Source of the DNA: Paraburkholderia sp. Ac-20340 | GTDB taxonomy: Bacteria > Pseudomonadota > Gammaproteobacteria > Burkholderiales > Burkholderiaceae | DNA length: 64,000 nt | Direction of reading: 5' to 3' | NCBI RefSeq assembly: GCF_017104965.1 | Contig: NZ_JAAGPR010000004.1 | Span: forward strand, 248,001 to 312,000 | Translations under genes and position numbers: made by a program | The notes under the pieces: generated by a model | Seen by the model: the letters and a program-made list of their open reading frames with translations, nothing else | Told to the model about the DNA's origin: nothing | Databases searched by the model: none | Shown: positions 25,321 through 34,694 of the stretch, in pieces | How the letters are laid out: every line of letters starts with the position of its first letter | Numbering within the stretch: the first letter of the stretch is position 1

Positions 25321-26607
25321 ATGCCCCAGCCATCCGCTGCGCCGCTTTCCATTCTTTTCGTCGACGACGACGAACTGTCGCGAGTTCATTTCGAACGGGC
25401 GATCGATGGCACGTGGCCGGTCCATCTGGCGCGCAACGCCGACGAAGCGATGTCGATCCTCGCGCGGCATCACGCCGAGATCGCCGTGCTGGTCACCGAC
25501 TTCCGCATGCCCACCGACGACGGCGCGAGCCTGCTGGGCGAAGCGGCGCGGCGCTATCCGCATATCGTCGGCGTGATTGTTACGGCGTATGCGGACAAGG
25601 ACATGCTGCTGCAAACCGTGAATTCGGGAAACGTGTTCCGCGTGCTGGAAAAGCCGCTGCGCGTGAGCGCGATTCGCGGCGTCCTGCGCGAAGCGTTTTC
25701 GCGTTTTAGCGAGCGCGAAGCGCATCAGCAACGCCTGCTCGCCATGAACGAGACGATTGCGTTTCTCGCGCACGAATTGAATACGCCGCTCGCAACCATT
25801 GCGCTGTTCGCGGGGAATATGCAGAACACGGTCCAGGATACAGACGCGCCGTCGAATCCCGCCGATCTCGCACAGGCCGCGGCTTCGATGCTGAATAACG
25901 CCCAATATTGCATGGCGCTCATCTCATCGTTCTGGGACACGCTCAATCAGAGCGCGACCAACACGGCGCTCACGCCGGAAGCGGGACGCGAAACCACTGC
26001 AACGCAACTGGTCGCGGCACTGCTCGATAGCTGGCCATTTACGGCCTCGCAGCGCGACTGGATCAGCGTGGATCTGCAGTCCGACTTCGTTGTGCATTCG
26101 ATGCCCAATTGCGTGGTGCTGGTGCTGTCCTCGTTGCTGACGAATGCGCTGCGCGCGCTGGTGGATTGTGCCGCGCCGGCGCTGCGCATCGAGATCGTGG
26201 GCGGCGCGGCGCCCGAAATCCGCATGCACGACAACGGCGCGGGCATTCCGCCGGAAATTCAGGCGCGCCTGCTGCATGACCCCGTGACCACGCACGCCGA
26301 GAACGGCGGCCACGGCATGGGCATGATCTTTTGCAACCGCGTGATGCGCTCCCTGAAAGGCAGCCTGAAGATCGAATCGACGTGGGGCCAGGGCACGACG
26401 GTCACGCTATGTTTCGGCAAGCACGAGAAAAACCCGGCCATGGCCGGGCTCGATGAAGCGGCCGCCGCTGTGCGCGCGATCGATGCGGCTTTGCCTGAAT
26501 CGCTTCAGCCGCCTACATCGGCTCAGTCGGCTCAGTCGGCTCAACCGGCTCAGTCGTCCGCGAATGTGCGGCGTGCTTCGCCGAATCCCGTTACCAGCAC
26601 GAAATAA
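25321..26607 (+). CDS. Response regulator fused to a histidine kinase (PhcQ/PhcR-like)
   Basis: 428 residues from the ATG at 25321. Residues 8-125 are a receiver domain (ILFVDDDELS, phospho-acceptor Asp60 in VTDFRMP, conserved Lys in LEKPLR). After a short linker comes an H-box with His151 (FLAHELNTPLATI) and a HATPase domain (DNGAGIPPE, GHGMGMIFCNRVM). The C-terminus is a low-complexity SAQ/PAQ run. The receiver-then-kinase order is that of the PhcR/PhcQ proteins of quorum-sensing loci in Ralstonia-type bacteria. It has no DNA-binding domain, so it must pass the signal on by phosphotransfer or protein contact. Its 3' end overlaps the opposing kinase gene by 58 bases. Confidence 0.85.
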   Translation: MPQPSAAPLSILFVDDDELSRVHFERAIDGTWPVHLARNADEAMSILARHHAEIAVLVTDFRMPTDDGASLLGEAARRYPHIVGVIVTAYADKDMLLQTVNSGNVFRVLEKPLRVSAIRGVLREAFSRFSEREAHQQRLLAMNETIAFLAHELNTPLATIALFAGNMQNTVQDTDAPSNPADLAQAAASMLNNAQYCMALISSFWDTLNQSATNTALTPEAGRETTATQLVAALLDSWPFTASQRDWISVDLQSDFVVHSMPNCVVLVLSSLLTNALRALVDCAAPALRIEIVGGAAPEIRMHDNGAGIPPEIQARLLHDPVTTHAENGGHGMGMIFCNRVMRSLKGSLKIESTWGQGTTVTLCFGKHEKNPAMAGLDEAAAAVRAIDAALPESLQPPTSAQSAQSAQPAQSSANVRRASPNPVTSTK

Positions 26608-29177
26608 CTTTGCAGCGCGTCGGCTGAGCGCGTGCCCAGTGCGGTCAGCTCGTCGAGCCAGCCTGGCTCCGCCGGTAAGCGGCCGGCTTGCAGTTCGGGA
26701 TAGATGCGCCGCGCAAACGCATGCAGCGCCTTCGCGCCGATATTCCCGCTCACGCCGAGCAGAATATGCATCGCGTGATGCATATTCTGGCTATCCTGAG
26801 CGCGCGCGTGCTTGCCGATTTCGTCGAGCAGCGCGCGAATCTGGCCGATGCCTTTCAGGAAGCTCGGGTCGAGCAGACCCAGTGACGCGAGTTCTTCCAG
26901 TTGCACGGTGTCGAGCAGATCTTCATCGGCCACTGCCGCGTCGCTCGCGGCGGCAAGCGATGTCGAAGACGCTTTTGCGAGCCGAGGCGGCGACAATACC
27001 TTCGCTTCGCGCAGAACGTTGCCTCTCTCGCGCCCTTTGCTGCCGCGCGCGTGCGCGAATTGCCGCGACAGGCTCGCATACAGCGCGCCGACGCGCACCG
27101 GCTTGACCATCACTTCGTTCATGCCCGCCGCGAGACACGCGCGCAAGGCATCGACATCGGACTGCCCGGTCAAGGCGACGATCGGCAGCTTCGCATACGC
27201 GCTGCCGCTCCCGCGAATCAGGCGCGCCGACTCGATGCCGCCCATGCCGGGCATATTCAGGTCGATGACAACGGCATCGGCGTTGATGCCGCTCTTGAGC
27301 AGATCGAGCACCTGCTGGCCGTTTTCGGCTTCGAGCACTTCGGCGCCGCAGCGCTCCAGATAGCTCTTGGCGATCAGGCGGCTGTAGGTGTCGTCGTCGG
27401 CGAGCACGATCAGGCGCCCCGCGAAGCCGTCGAAACGCGCGCGCTTGCTATTGCGCGCACCGCTTTCCATGATCGCCTGCAGCGACGTGATCAACTCCAT
27501 CGCACTGCTCGACTTGCTGATCATCTCGTCCATGCCCGCATTGCGCGCCAGCGTGCCCGCAACGCCCGGCGGCTCCACCGAGTAACCGACGATAGGCACG
27601 TTCGAGATCGTCTGATTGCCGCCCGAGCGTATCGCCTCCGTGGCCGAATAGCCGTCGAGGCCCGGCATATTGATATCCATGAGCACGACGTCGACCATCT
27701 CGCCTTCCTGCAGCATGGCGATCGCCGCCTCGCCGCTTTCGGCTTCGCTCACCAGCGCATGCACGCCCGCGAACGCGAACGCGAGCGCGGCGCGGGCGCG
27801 CTGGCTGGCGTCGTCGTCCACGATCAGCACGCGTTTGCCGGTGAAGAATTCCGCGGCACGGGCGAGCACCTGCTGGCGTTGATCGGCGATCTTCGTTTCG
27901 GAGATCGGCGGAAAGGCCAGCGTGAACTGCGTGAATTTATCGACTTCTGACTGGCAGGTAATCGTGCCGTCGAACGAGCGCATCGCGCGCTGGCAATACG
28001 CGAGACCGAGCCCCGTGCCCGCTGAATTGCCATGCGTGCGAAACGGCGCGAACAGGTCTGCCATGGTCTCGGGGGAAATGCCGGGGCCGTTGTCGTGCAC
28101 AGTCACGATGTTCAGATCCACCGTGATCGTCAGCTTCGCCGACTGGCGCGTGCCCATGTGATGCAAGGCGTTGCGAATCAGATTGAACAGCGTGAAAAGG
28201 TAGACGGTTTCATCGACGCCAAAAACGAAGTCTTCGATCACGACCAGCGAGACGCGGCCGCGCTCCTTCGCATCGCTGAAGCCGTATTCGTCGAGCGCCT
28301 TGCGCGTGGTCGCGGCGGCGCTCAGATAGGTCAGGCTGTCGGCGCGCAGTGGTTTGGCGCTGACTTCGTCAAGCGTCATGGCGATGATGCGCAGCCCGCG
28401 ATCGATGGCGATCTGCCCATGCTCGAGGTGCTGCGAAAGCGATGCCAGCGTGCCGGGCGCCTGAGCGCGTGCGTCGCGCGACGATGTGCCGATTGCCGAA
28501 AGACCGTCGTCGATACGATCGAGTACATAACGCAACTGGCTCAGCGGATTGCGCATTTCGTGCGCGATCGTTCCGGCGAGCGCGCGCAGCGCCTCGCTTT
28601 TCGCCTGCGCCGTAATGCCCTTCATATTGCTATGGCTGAAGGTAATGCCCGCACAAATGCCGAACGCAAAAACCGGCAGATAAATATAGAGCAGCAAATG
28701 CGGATCGACCTGCAGCGCCGATGGATCGATCAGCGCAATACTGGCAATGGCAAGCCCCAGCCCGATCGCCAGATTCATGGTCAAGGCGATATACGACGGG
28801 AATATCGCAATCAGAAAGAAGACCATGCCCAATTCGGCCATCGACCACAGCATCGAAAAATGGCCGGCTAGCAGGTAGTACGTAAAAAAGAACGGCAGCG
28901 TATAGGCCACCGTTCCAAAGTAATACCACGGCAGGAAACGCTTCAGCGAAGCGGGCCAGAAACGCCGCAACAGCAATAGCAGACACGAAAGCGAGCCTGC
29001 GAAGCGCATCAATGCGCTTTCATTCGGCTGCGGATCGATGATCGTCCACCAGAACCAGTACAGCGGATGGCCAAGCGTGCCGATCACACCGACTGCGAGC
29101 ACGCTGTAGTCCGACACATGGTAAGCGTCGTGAATACGCTGCTTCACAAAGCGGACGCCCCCTGCAATGGCTTTCAT
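26550..29177 (-). CDS. CqsS-like hybrid sensor kinase (HK-REC-REC-HPt)
   Basis: 875 residues. Roughly residues 20-182 hold about six membrane segments with the pattern of the Vibrio CqsS sensor domain (GTLGHPLYWFWW, LPWYYFGTVAYTLPFFFTYY, LPVFAFGICAG). Then come the H-box His206 (TIAHEMRNPLSQL), HATPase (DNGPGISPE, GTGLGLAYCQRAM), a first receiver with Asp501, a second receiver with Asp639 and an HPt domain with His804 (HILLGVSGNIGA). CqsS and its relatives LqsS and PhcS sense small hydrophobic signals such as alpha-hydroxyketones or 3-hydroxy-fatty-acid esters. It is co-directional with a ketosynthase gene 25 bases upstream and convergent with the receiver-kinase gene. Confidence 0.87.
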   Translation of the reverse strand: MKAIAGGVRFVKQRIHDAYHVSDYSVLAVGVIGTLGHPLYWFWWTIIDPQPNESALMRFAGSLSCLLLLLRRFWPASLKRFLPWYYFGTVAYTLPFFFTYYLLAGHFSMLWSMAELGMVFFLIAIFPSYIALTMNLAIGLGLAIASIALIDPSALQVDPHLLLYIYLPVFAFGICAGITFSHSNMKGITAQAKSEALRALAGTIAHEMRNPLSQLRYVLDRIDDGLSAIGTSSRDARAQAPGTLASLSQHLEHGQIAIDRGLRIIAMTLDEVSAKPLRADSLTYLSAAATTRKALDEYGFSDAKERGRVSLVVIEDFVFGVDETVYLFTLFNLIRNALHHMGTRQSAKLTITVDLNIVTVHDNGPGISPETMADLFAPFRTHGNSAGTGLGLAYCQRAMRSFDGTITCQSEVDKFTQFTLAFPPISETKIADQRQQVLARAAEFFTGKRVLIVDDDASQRARAALAFAFAGVHALVSEAESGEAAIAMLQEGEMVDVVLMDINMPGLDGYSATEAIRSGGNQTISNVPIVGYSVEPPGVAGTLARNAGMDEMISKSSSAMELITSLQAIMESGARNSKRARFDGFAGRLIVLADDDTYSRLIAKSYLERCGAEVLEAENGQQVLDLLKSGINADAVVIDLNMPGMGGIESARLIRGSGSAYAKLPIVALTGQSDVDALRACLAAGMNEVMVKPVRVGALYASLSRQFAHARGSKGRERGNVLREAKVLSPPRLAKASSTSLAAASDAAVADEDLLDTVQLEELASLGLLDPSFLKGIGQIRALLDEIGKHARAQDSQNMHHAMHILLGVSGNIGAKALHAFARRIYPELQAGRLPAEPGWLDELTALGTRSADALQSYFVLVTGFGEARRTFADD

Positions 29178-29202
29178 CTCACTCTCTTTTTGTTTTGCTG
29201 CT

Positions 29203-30240
29203 TCAGAAGCGGAAGCTGCTCACGTTGAACGACATGCCAGCACTGCCAACCCAGCACGCGACCCGGTCGCCGCGCTTGAGTCTGCCGCTGTCTTTCGCCA
29301 TCGCCAGCGCAGCAGGAATCGATGCGGATACAAGATTACCGGTCTCCGGGTAGATGTGATACATCTTGTCCTCGATCCCGGCTTTCACACCATAACCCTG
29401 CCACGCAGCCTTTGAAGACGCGTGCGTGAAAACCACATCGATTTCGGATTTCGGCACGGAAAGCTTGCCAAACACTTCCGTAATTTCTTCCGAGTTTTTG
29501 TGCAGCTCGTGACCATACGATGTGAAGCGCATATCGCCATTGCGGCCAACCCGTTCGGTGGGATGGCAATACCCTTCATAACCGTGGATGGGAATCGTGC
29601 AGAGATCGGCAGCGGCCGGTTTGCCGCGAAAAACGAACTCAAAGTTCTCCGGGTCTTTCGGCACGACCAGCGTTGCCGTGGCCGCCTCGCCGATGGTGAA
29701 CGATGGTAGCGTGTATTCGATCTGCGCGTGATTCTTCAAGGAAAAATTCGAAGGATAAAGCGGCCCGCCGGTCAGCATGTTGAATTCCGCATTCACAATC
29801 AACGCATTGCGATACTGACCGGATTTAAACAGGCTATCGACCAGCGACATCGCACGTGTCCAGCTCATGCACGCGTCCACGACATCGAAGCATTCCGCGT
29901 GTGTGAAACCCAGAGCGCTTGCCATCATGTGGCTATTGCCAGGCTCCAGAAAACCGCGTCCGATACCGACGAAAATAAAAAGCTCGATATGTTCGGGGCG
30001 CAGATAGCTTTCCGAAAGCGCTTTACGAATGGCCATTGCAACATGATCGATAGGCGACTCGTGACTCTCACACCAGCGACGGCTAACGAGGCCGCTGCGA
30101 TCGAGCAGTGTTTTGATGGTCCTGAGACTGCGATCGATTTCGCCATCGAATCCAACCGAGTGCGAACGGATCATTTCAACAACTTCTTCGTTCGTGACGA
30201 CCTTCGAGGGCAAGCTAACTGCTACGTTCTTGATAAGCAT
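29203..30240 (-). CDS. FabH-like beta-ketoacyl synthase III, candidate signal synthase
   Basis: 345 residues from the ATG at 30240 (GGGA ribosome site). It has a KAS III thiolase fold with Cys124 (DVVDACMSWTRAM), His273 (VVFTHASSKAAW) and Asn302 (ETGNLVSASIP) as the Cys-His-Asn triad, so it should be active. The His motif THASSKAAW differs from the HQAN motif of housekeeping FabH, which argues against fatty-acid initiation. Leading directly into a CqsS-like sensor gene, it may make the molecule that the sensor detects; known CqsS-type systems use the unrelated PLP-enzyme CqsA or methyltransferase PhcB instead. Role inferred. Confidence 0.85.
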   Translation of the reverse strand: MLIKNVAVSLPSKVVTNEEVVEMIRSHSVGFDGEIDRSLRTIKTLLDRSGLVSRRWCESHESPIDHVAMAIRKALSESYLRPEHIELFIFVGIGRGFLEPGNSHMMASALGFTHAECFDVVDACMSWTRAMSLVDSLFKSGQYRNALIVNAEFNMLTGGPLYPSNFSLKNHAQIEYTLPSFTIGEAATATLVVPKDPENFEFVFRGKPAAADLCTIPIHGYEGYCHPTERVGRNGDMRFTSYGHELHKNSEEITEVFGKLSVPKSEIDVVFTHASSKAAWQGYGVKAGIEDKMYHIYPETGNLVSASIPAALAMAKDSGRLKRGDRVACWVGSAGMSFNVSSFRF

Positions 30241-31398
30241 GTAGATCCCGTGAAAAAGCGTGATTGATGAGAAAAACGGCGTGCGCGCTTTCGCTTTGAA
30301 TGGCGGCCTTTCGGCCTGGCAGAAAATGCGCACAGATCGTGTATCACGATTTTCTTGATACTCAGCGGGGTCAAAATTTTGAGGGGCCAGGTGGGGGCAA
30401 CGGTGGGTGCGGGTTGGAGGTGAGTTGGGTTGCTTATATTCAGTAGAAATTCAAAGACTACGATTTACGTAATGAATCGTACAAACCATGCGTTCGTATG
30501 ATTTGGGCTCGAATTTAGGCAGGTTTGGGTGGATTTTGTGGCGATCGTTAGGGTCGAAACGTGAAACACTTTGGTGTTGTTATAAAAATATCCTTTATTA
30601 ACAGTGGCTTATGTGGAAATTTTATTTTTAGTGGTTGTTTCACGGTTGGGTCGTTGGCGCTCGGTTTCAGGGCTAACTACAGCGTGGATGTCGATGCAGC
30701 AGGTGCTGCTTGTGCCATCTTCGTGTTTGTGTGCGAGGCGCCGGGATCGGCAGTGTGTTCGCCGCGGCCCTACCCGGCTGCGAAGTTGTCCGTAGTTGCT
30801 AAATAGTGCGGCTCTAACGCGGTTTGGTTTGCTTCGGCTTGTGTTGTTTTGCTTTGTTTTGGCTGGCAGTTCTTGCAAACGTCGAACCTGGTGTTATGAG
30901 CCAAAGTATTGGCGCCGATTGGCGCGAGCGTGGGTGCAGGTGTGATTAGGCAGTTAGTTGCATAGATGGAGATTGTGCATCGCTGATATCGGGATGCGAT
31001 CTATGCTGCGTCGTGTTTTCTGAGCCAGTGCGGGGCTTCGATGCAGGGGCTCAAGACACGTCAGCGGCAGGCGCCCTACCCTGCGGCTTTACCGATCGGC
31101 AGTGTTTTGACGGCAGGCTCGCCACGGAATGACCGCAGAGCGTTCCGGCGTGGAGAAGCTGGCTCAGCGGCATCGGACAATCACCGCTTCTGTATGGCAC
31201 AGCGGTCACTCCGCATCAAAGGCAACAGCGCTCAATCTGGACGCGCTCGACAGCTTCAGACCGACGATGAAAGTCGATTCTCTACGGCGCGCGGGCGCAC
31301 TCCCGCGTGAGTAGGGATCCGGGGTCAGAGGATTATCAGTGTGGCCCTTCCGCAGGTTGGGCGCTGTGGTATTCGCCAATCCACTAAGCGCATCACAC

Positions 31399-31416
31399 AC
31401 TTTGCACGTGCAAAGT
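31399..31416. repeat. parS-like site 1 (perfect palindrome)
   Basis: ACTTTGCACGTGCAAAGT, an 18-bp perfect palindrome built on GCACGTGC, as expected for a ParB centromere site. It is the copy farthest from parA (about 1.5 kb). Confidence 0.8.
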
Positions 31417-31684
31417 TTTCCAGCGGCCTTCATCGTGCTCGCTGCGCGAGGCGTTGACTTGCGCGGCAGAGGTCATGCAGATAGCGCGGGCCGTAAGCCT
31501 TACTCGTTCCGCCTATGGCGCCTGTAACTGTCGCTCGCTCCCGTGGATCAGAATCTTCCTCCGTCCTCGACAACACTACGCCGCTGGTACGGGTAACTGG
31601 GCTCGCGACGGATATTGTCCGGCAACCAAGATCCGAGTGTTTCATCTCGCTCAGGACCGACGAGGGCGACGCCAATCGATCAAA

Positions 31685-31700
31685 CTGTGCACGTGCAAAG
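31685..31700. repeat. parS-like site 2
   Basis: CTGTGCACGTGCAAAG, one base away from the perfect palindrome (G for T at position 3), flanked by AAA and TTT as in the other copies. Confidence 0.78.
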
Positions 31701-32013
31701 TTTCCCCCGCGGCGGTGCTAGGCCCGATCGAAGTCAACTCAGCCGATAGCGCCTAACGGCGCCCGTACATCCTCGCCGATGAAAGCTCACGCAAGGCTTC
31801 GCGCGCTGATTCCTGTGCCTGAAGAAGCCAGAGCCTAGGCCGCTGCGCTTCTCAAACTCGTAGAAGCCGCTCACACGCAAAGACCAAACACCAAGCCGTC
31901 GGTGCAATTGAATAGGCTCTGAGGCACGTTGCCGGCAGATTAAAAGCCTTGCGCCGATGATCCCCATGCGTGCCCGACCCAAAACTCGAAACGGCAAGCT
32001 TGCGGGCATCGAA

Positions 32014-32029
32014 CTGTGCACGTGCAAAG
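32014..32029. repeat. parS-like site 3
   Basis: CTGTGCACGTGCAAAG, identical to site 2 in the 16-bp core; same orientation of the off-centre G. Confidence 0.78.
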
Positions 32030-32676
32030 TTTCGACGTGGCATCCGGCCAAAGTCCCGCCGGCCTATTGTTGAGAAGGAATATCAACGCAAGACGGATAT
32101 CGCCGCGCGACCACGTCTAACGGCAACAACCAGGAGCGCCGATCAGAACCGGCCTCAATCGCATGCGTGATCGCTGAAACCGCCTCGAATTGACACGCAC
32201 AGCGGAAGGTCGCGCGTGCCAACAAGCCGGAAAGTTCAGCCAGCGGAACACCAGCACTAGTCGCACGTTGAAGAAGTACTTAGCGGCGCGACAAGCGTAT
32301 AGGCAAACGGGCGAAAACTTTATCGGCGTGGGTCGCGCGCAAAGCGACGGTAGGTGGACTCGCCGGCCGATGCTTCCGCGTCCAGCCGCGTCAGTAACAT
32401 CGCGTACGGAGTCGCGCAATCTCCTATCGCTAGCATCAAGACAGCTTCGGCTCGATACCAAGCACGGCTCATCTCTATTCAGCGCGCCGCCGACGCAGGC
32501 CGCAACGGACAGACACTCGTGCTTCCGCATCCGAAATGACGCTCGGCAAATGGTGATGCGCTTCCGCGTCAAGGCCACTCTATCCAGCTAGTCGGTCGAA
32601 TCGGCGCAACCGAGAACCGGACTAGTTCAGGCTCAGCCCAGTCGATCACGGCCACAAAAGCACTGCGCCTTAAAAA

Positions 32677-32692
32677 CTGTGCACGTGCAAAG
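32677..32692. repeat. parS-like site 4
   Basis: CTGTGCACGTGCAAAG, the same variant as sites 2 and 3. It is followed by TTTCCCCCGC, as site 2 is, so the repeat with its flank may have spread by duplication. Confidence 0.78.
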
Positions 32693-32796
32693 TTTCCCCC
32701 GCAGATAATCTCGAAAAACCTCGAATCAATTCGCAATTCCCAAATGTTCTGCTAGGATTCGAAAATTATCTGCAGCATCGTGATCGAATCGTCCTG

Positions 32797-32818
32797 AAAC
32801 TTTGCACGTGCAAAGTTT
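32797..32818. repeat. parS-like site 5 (longest perfect palindrome)
   Basis: The 16-bp core CTTTGCACGTGCAAAG (32800-32815) extended by AAA on the left and TTT on the right, giving a 22-bp perfect palindrome. It lies 57 bases before parA and may also serve parAB autoregulation. Confidence 0.82.
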
Positions 32819-32831
32819 TTTGGTTCTCGAA

Positions 32832-32847
32832 CTGTGCACGTGCAAAG
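32832..32847. repeat. parS-like site 6, next to the parA start
   Basis: CTGTGCACGTGCAAAG, ending 27 bases before the parA ATG. Its centre is 32 bases from that of site 5, about three helical turns, so ParB dimers could sit on the same face of the DNA and shut the parA promoter. Confidence 0.8.
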
Positions 32848-32874
32848 TTTTTACTGACTATTTAGGGGCTGCTT

Positions 32875-33552
32875 ATGGCGTCGAAGAAGAATCCCAACCC
32901 GGCCGTTATCGTCCTGGTGACGAATCAAAAGGGAGGCAGCGGCAAGACCACCACAGCGATGAGTCTTGCAGCAGCGTTCCATGACGCCGGCAAACGCGTC
33001 CTGCTGGTCGACTATGATCCGCAGAACACGCTGCTAGGTTGGTATGGACAAGCCGATGAGGCGAATCCTATTGAGGTTCCGTACCTCAATCTCGCGCAGC
33101 CCGGCATCGATATCAGCGATGAGCTGGAACGCCGGCAGTTCGATTTCGACTACATCGTCATCGATGGCCGCCCGACGCTGGAAATCAGCATGAGCGCGCT
33201 CCTGCTTCTCAGCGACCTGGTTCTGGTTCCGCTGCAGGCGTCGCTCGCGGATCTTCACTCCACCCAGGGCATCGTCAAGGAAATTCGCGTCGCGCAGGAC
33301 GAACGTCCCGACCTGAAATTCTCGCTTCTGCTCACGATGGTTTCGAACAAGCGTCTGCAGCTGCAGTTCACGAAGGACGCGATCAAGGAACTCGGCTATC
33401 CGCTGTGCAAGACCATGATCGCCCGGCGCGAGCTGCATACCCATGCCTACGCGTTGGGGCAGACCATTTTTGCCAGCAAATCGGTGGGCTACCGCGCCGC
33501 AGCCGATGAAGCGCGCAAGCTCGCAGTCGAAGTCGAACGGCTCACGGCGTAA
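32875..33552 (+). CDS. parA: ParA-family partition ATPase
   Basis: 225 residues, a small ParA/Soj-like ATPase without an N-terminal helix-turn-helix. Deviant Walker A is KGGSGKTTT at 19-27, the second motif is LLVDYDPQNT, and Walker B-like FDYIVIDGRPTLE differs from the usual DxPP. The short form lacks its own operator-binding domain, so repression of the operon probably falls to ParB on the two parS sites just upstream. AGGGGC precedes the ATG. It drives segregation of the replicon by forming a gradient on the nucleoid. parB follows after 11 bases. Confidence 0.93.
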   Translation: MASKKNPNPAVIVLVTNQKGGSGKTTTAMSLAAAFHDAGKRVLLVDYDPQNTLLGWYGQADEANPIEVPYLNLAQPGIDISDELERRQFDFDYIVIDGRPTLEISMSALLLLSDLVLVPLQASLADLHSTQGIVKEIRVAQDERPDLKFSLLLTMVSNKRLQLQFTKDAIKELGYPLCKTMIARRELHTHAYALGQTIFASKSVGYRAAADEARKLAVEVERLTA

Positions 33553-33563
33553 AGGAGACGGTT

Positions 33564-34694
33564 ATGGGTTCGAACAAACTCAAGCAGGCTTTCGGGCGTC
33601 AACGCACCGTCGAGACTGTTAGCGAGCAGACGTCTGGTCTGTCGCAGCTTCGGGAAACGCCGTCGAAATTCGACCACGCGCGACGCGCTCTGGCTCATGC
33701 CTCGATCGCCCCCGTCGTCGCGCCCGTTGCAGCGCCCGCCGTCGAACCGCAGCTTCAGGTCCTGACTGGCGATCTCAGCACGGCAAGCAGCGAATATCGG
33801 CAATGGTGCGAAGCGAATGCCTATCGTCCAGGCACGAACATCGAAATTCCTGTTGGAAAACTCAAGTCGTCGCGCTACAACGCGCGGCACTTCTATCTTT
33901 CCACACAACTTCAGGAATTAATCGCAAACATTGCGGAACATAAGCAACAGCAGCCGATTCACGTCACTCCCGACTACGACAATCCCGGCTACTACTTTGT
34001 CACCGATGGCGGTCGCCGCTGGCGTGCGCTGGAGGCGCTGAAAAGCCCGCACGTGATCGCACTGGTGGTCGACGTGCCGCTCGGCGTACAAAGCTACAAG
34101 TTGTCGTACGACCTCAACGTCACGAAGCAGGATCAGACGCCGTTCGACGACGCCGTCAAGTGGAAAGGCATGCTGGCCGATGGCACGTTCAAAAGTGCGC
34201 GCGAGCTAGGGGAAGTGCTGGGGATCGCGGAAGGGCAGATTTCCAAGACGCTGTCGCTCGCCGATCTTCCCGAAGATCTGCTCGAACTCATGGTCGCGAT
34301 CCCGGCTGAAGAGATGGGCCTGCGCAAGGCCTATGAGGTGGGCCGCTACTGGGCCGTCAGCGGTCACGACGAAGCCGCCACCGCCAAGCTGATCGAGCAC
34401 ATCGCCAATGGCGACTACGCCATCAAGCGCGTGCAGGCGGCGATCGCCGGTCTCAAGGCCGCGTCGGCGGGCGGCAAGGCCAATTCGCGCCCGGTCTTCA
34501 ATCGCCGCGTGGATTTCCGTCTGCCGAGCGGCGAGAGCGTCGGTAGCCTCAAGACTTACGGCGAAGATCGTCTGGATCTGCGCGTTTCCGGGCTGCCGAT
34601 CGACGTTCGCGACCGGTTGCAGGAAGCCATCCAGCAGGCGCTGCAGCGATTCGTCACGTCGAAGCCGGGCAGCGACGAGCCGGACGCGCAATGA
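33564..34694 (+). CDS. parB: ParB-family centromere-binding CTPase
   Basis: 376 residues. An N-terminal unstructured stretch is followed by the ParB/Srx domain: IPVGKLKSSRYNARHFY, then HKQQQPIHVTPD and the CTP-binding motif TDGGRRWRALEAL in the place of GERRxRA. The helix-turn-helix follows (SARELGEVLGIAEGQISKTLSLADLPEDLLELM), with a C-terminal dimerisation tail rich in charged residues. It should bind the six GCACGTGC palindromes upstream of parA. Its last codons overlap the next gene by 4 bases (ATGA). Confidence 0.93.
   Translation: MGSNKLKQAFGRQRTVETVSEQTSGLSQLRETPSKFDHARRALAHASIAPVVAPVAAPAVEPQLQVLTGDLSTASSEYRQWCEANAYRPGTNIEIPVGKLKSSRYNARHFYLSTQLQELIANIAEHKQQQPIHVTPDYDNPGYYFVTDGGRRWRALEALKSPHVIALVVDVPLGVQSYKLSYDLNVTKQDQTPFDDAVKWKGMLADGTFKSARELGEVLGIAEGQISKTLSLADLPEDLLELMVAIPAEEMGLRKAYEVGRYWAVSGHDEAATAKLIEHIANGDYAIKRVQAAIAGLKAASAGGKANSRPVFNRRVDFRLPSGESVGSLKTYGEDRLDLRVSGLPIDVRDRLQEAIQQALQRFVTSKPGSDEPDAQ

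Larger units (their letters stand above)
30241..32874. other. Gene-poor region between the signalling locus and parA, carrying the parS-like sites
   Basis: About 2.6 kb without a convincing gene. Only short open frames occur, none with a recognisable domain or a good ribosome site. 30360-30900 is noticeably less GC-rich and G/T-skewed on the plus strand, unlike the coding parts. A 12-bp palindrome TCAAAATTTTGA lies at 30371-30382. From 31399 on the stretch carries six parS-like palindromes, listed separately. It is best read as the centromere region plus decayed sequence. Confidence 0.6.

Noticed and set aside
29203..30240. Housekeeping fabH
   Set aside because: The His motif is THASSKAAW, not HQAN, and no fatty-acid genes are nearby; the sensor-kinase context is a better guide.
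31041..31314. Short open frames in the gene-poor region as small genes
   Set aside because: No ribosome site, signal peptide or known domain, and overlapping frames on both strands are equally open.
31399..32847. Insertion-sequence ends or REP elements for the GCACGTGC palindromes
   Set aside because: Six copies confined to the parA leader, no transposase, and a ParB gene adjacent; parS is the simpler reading.
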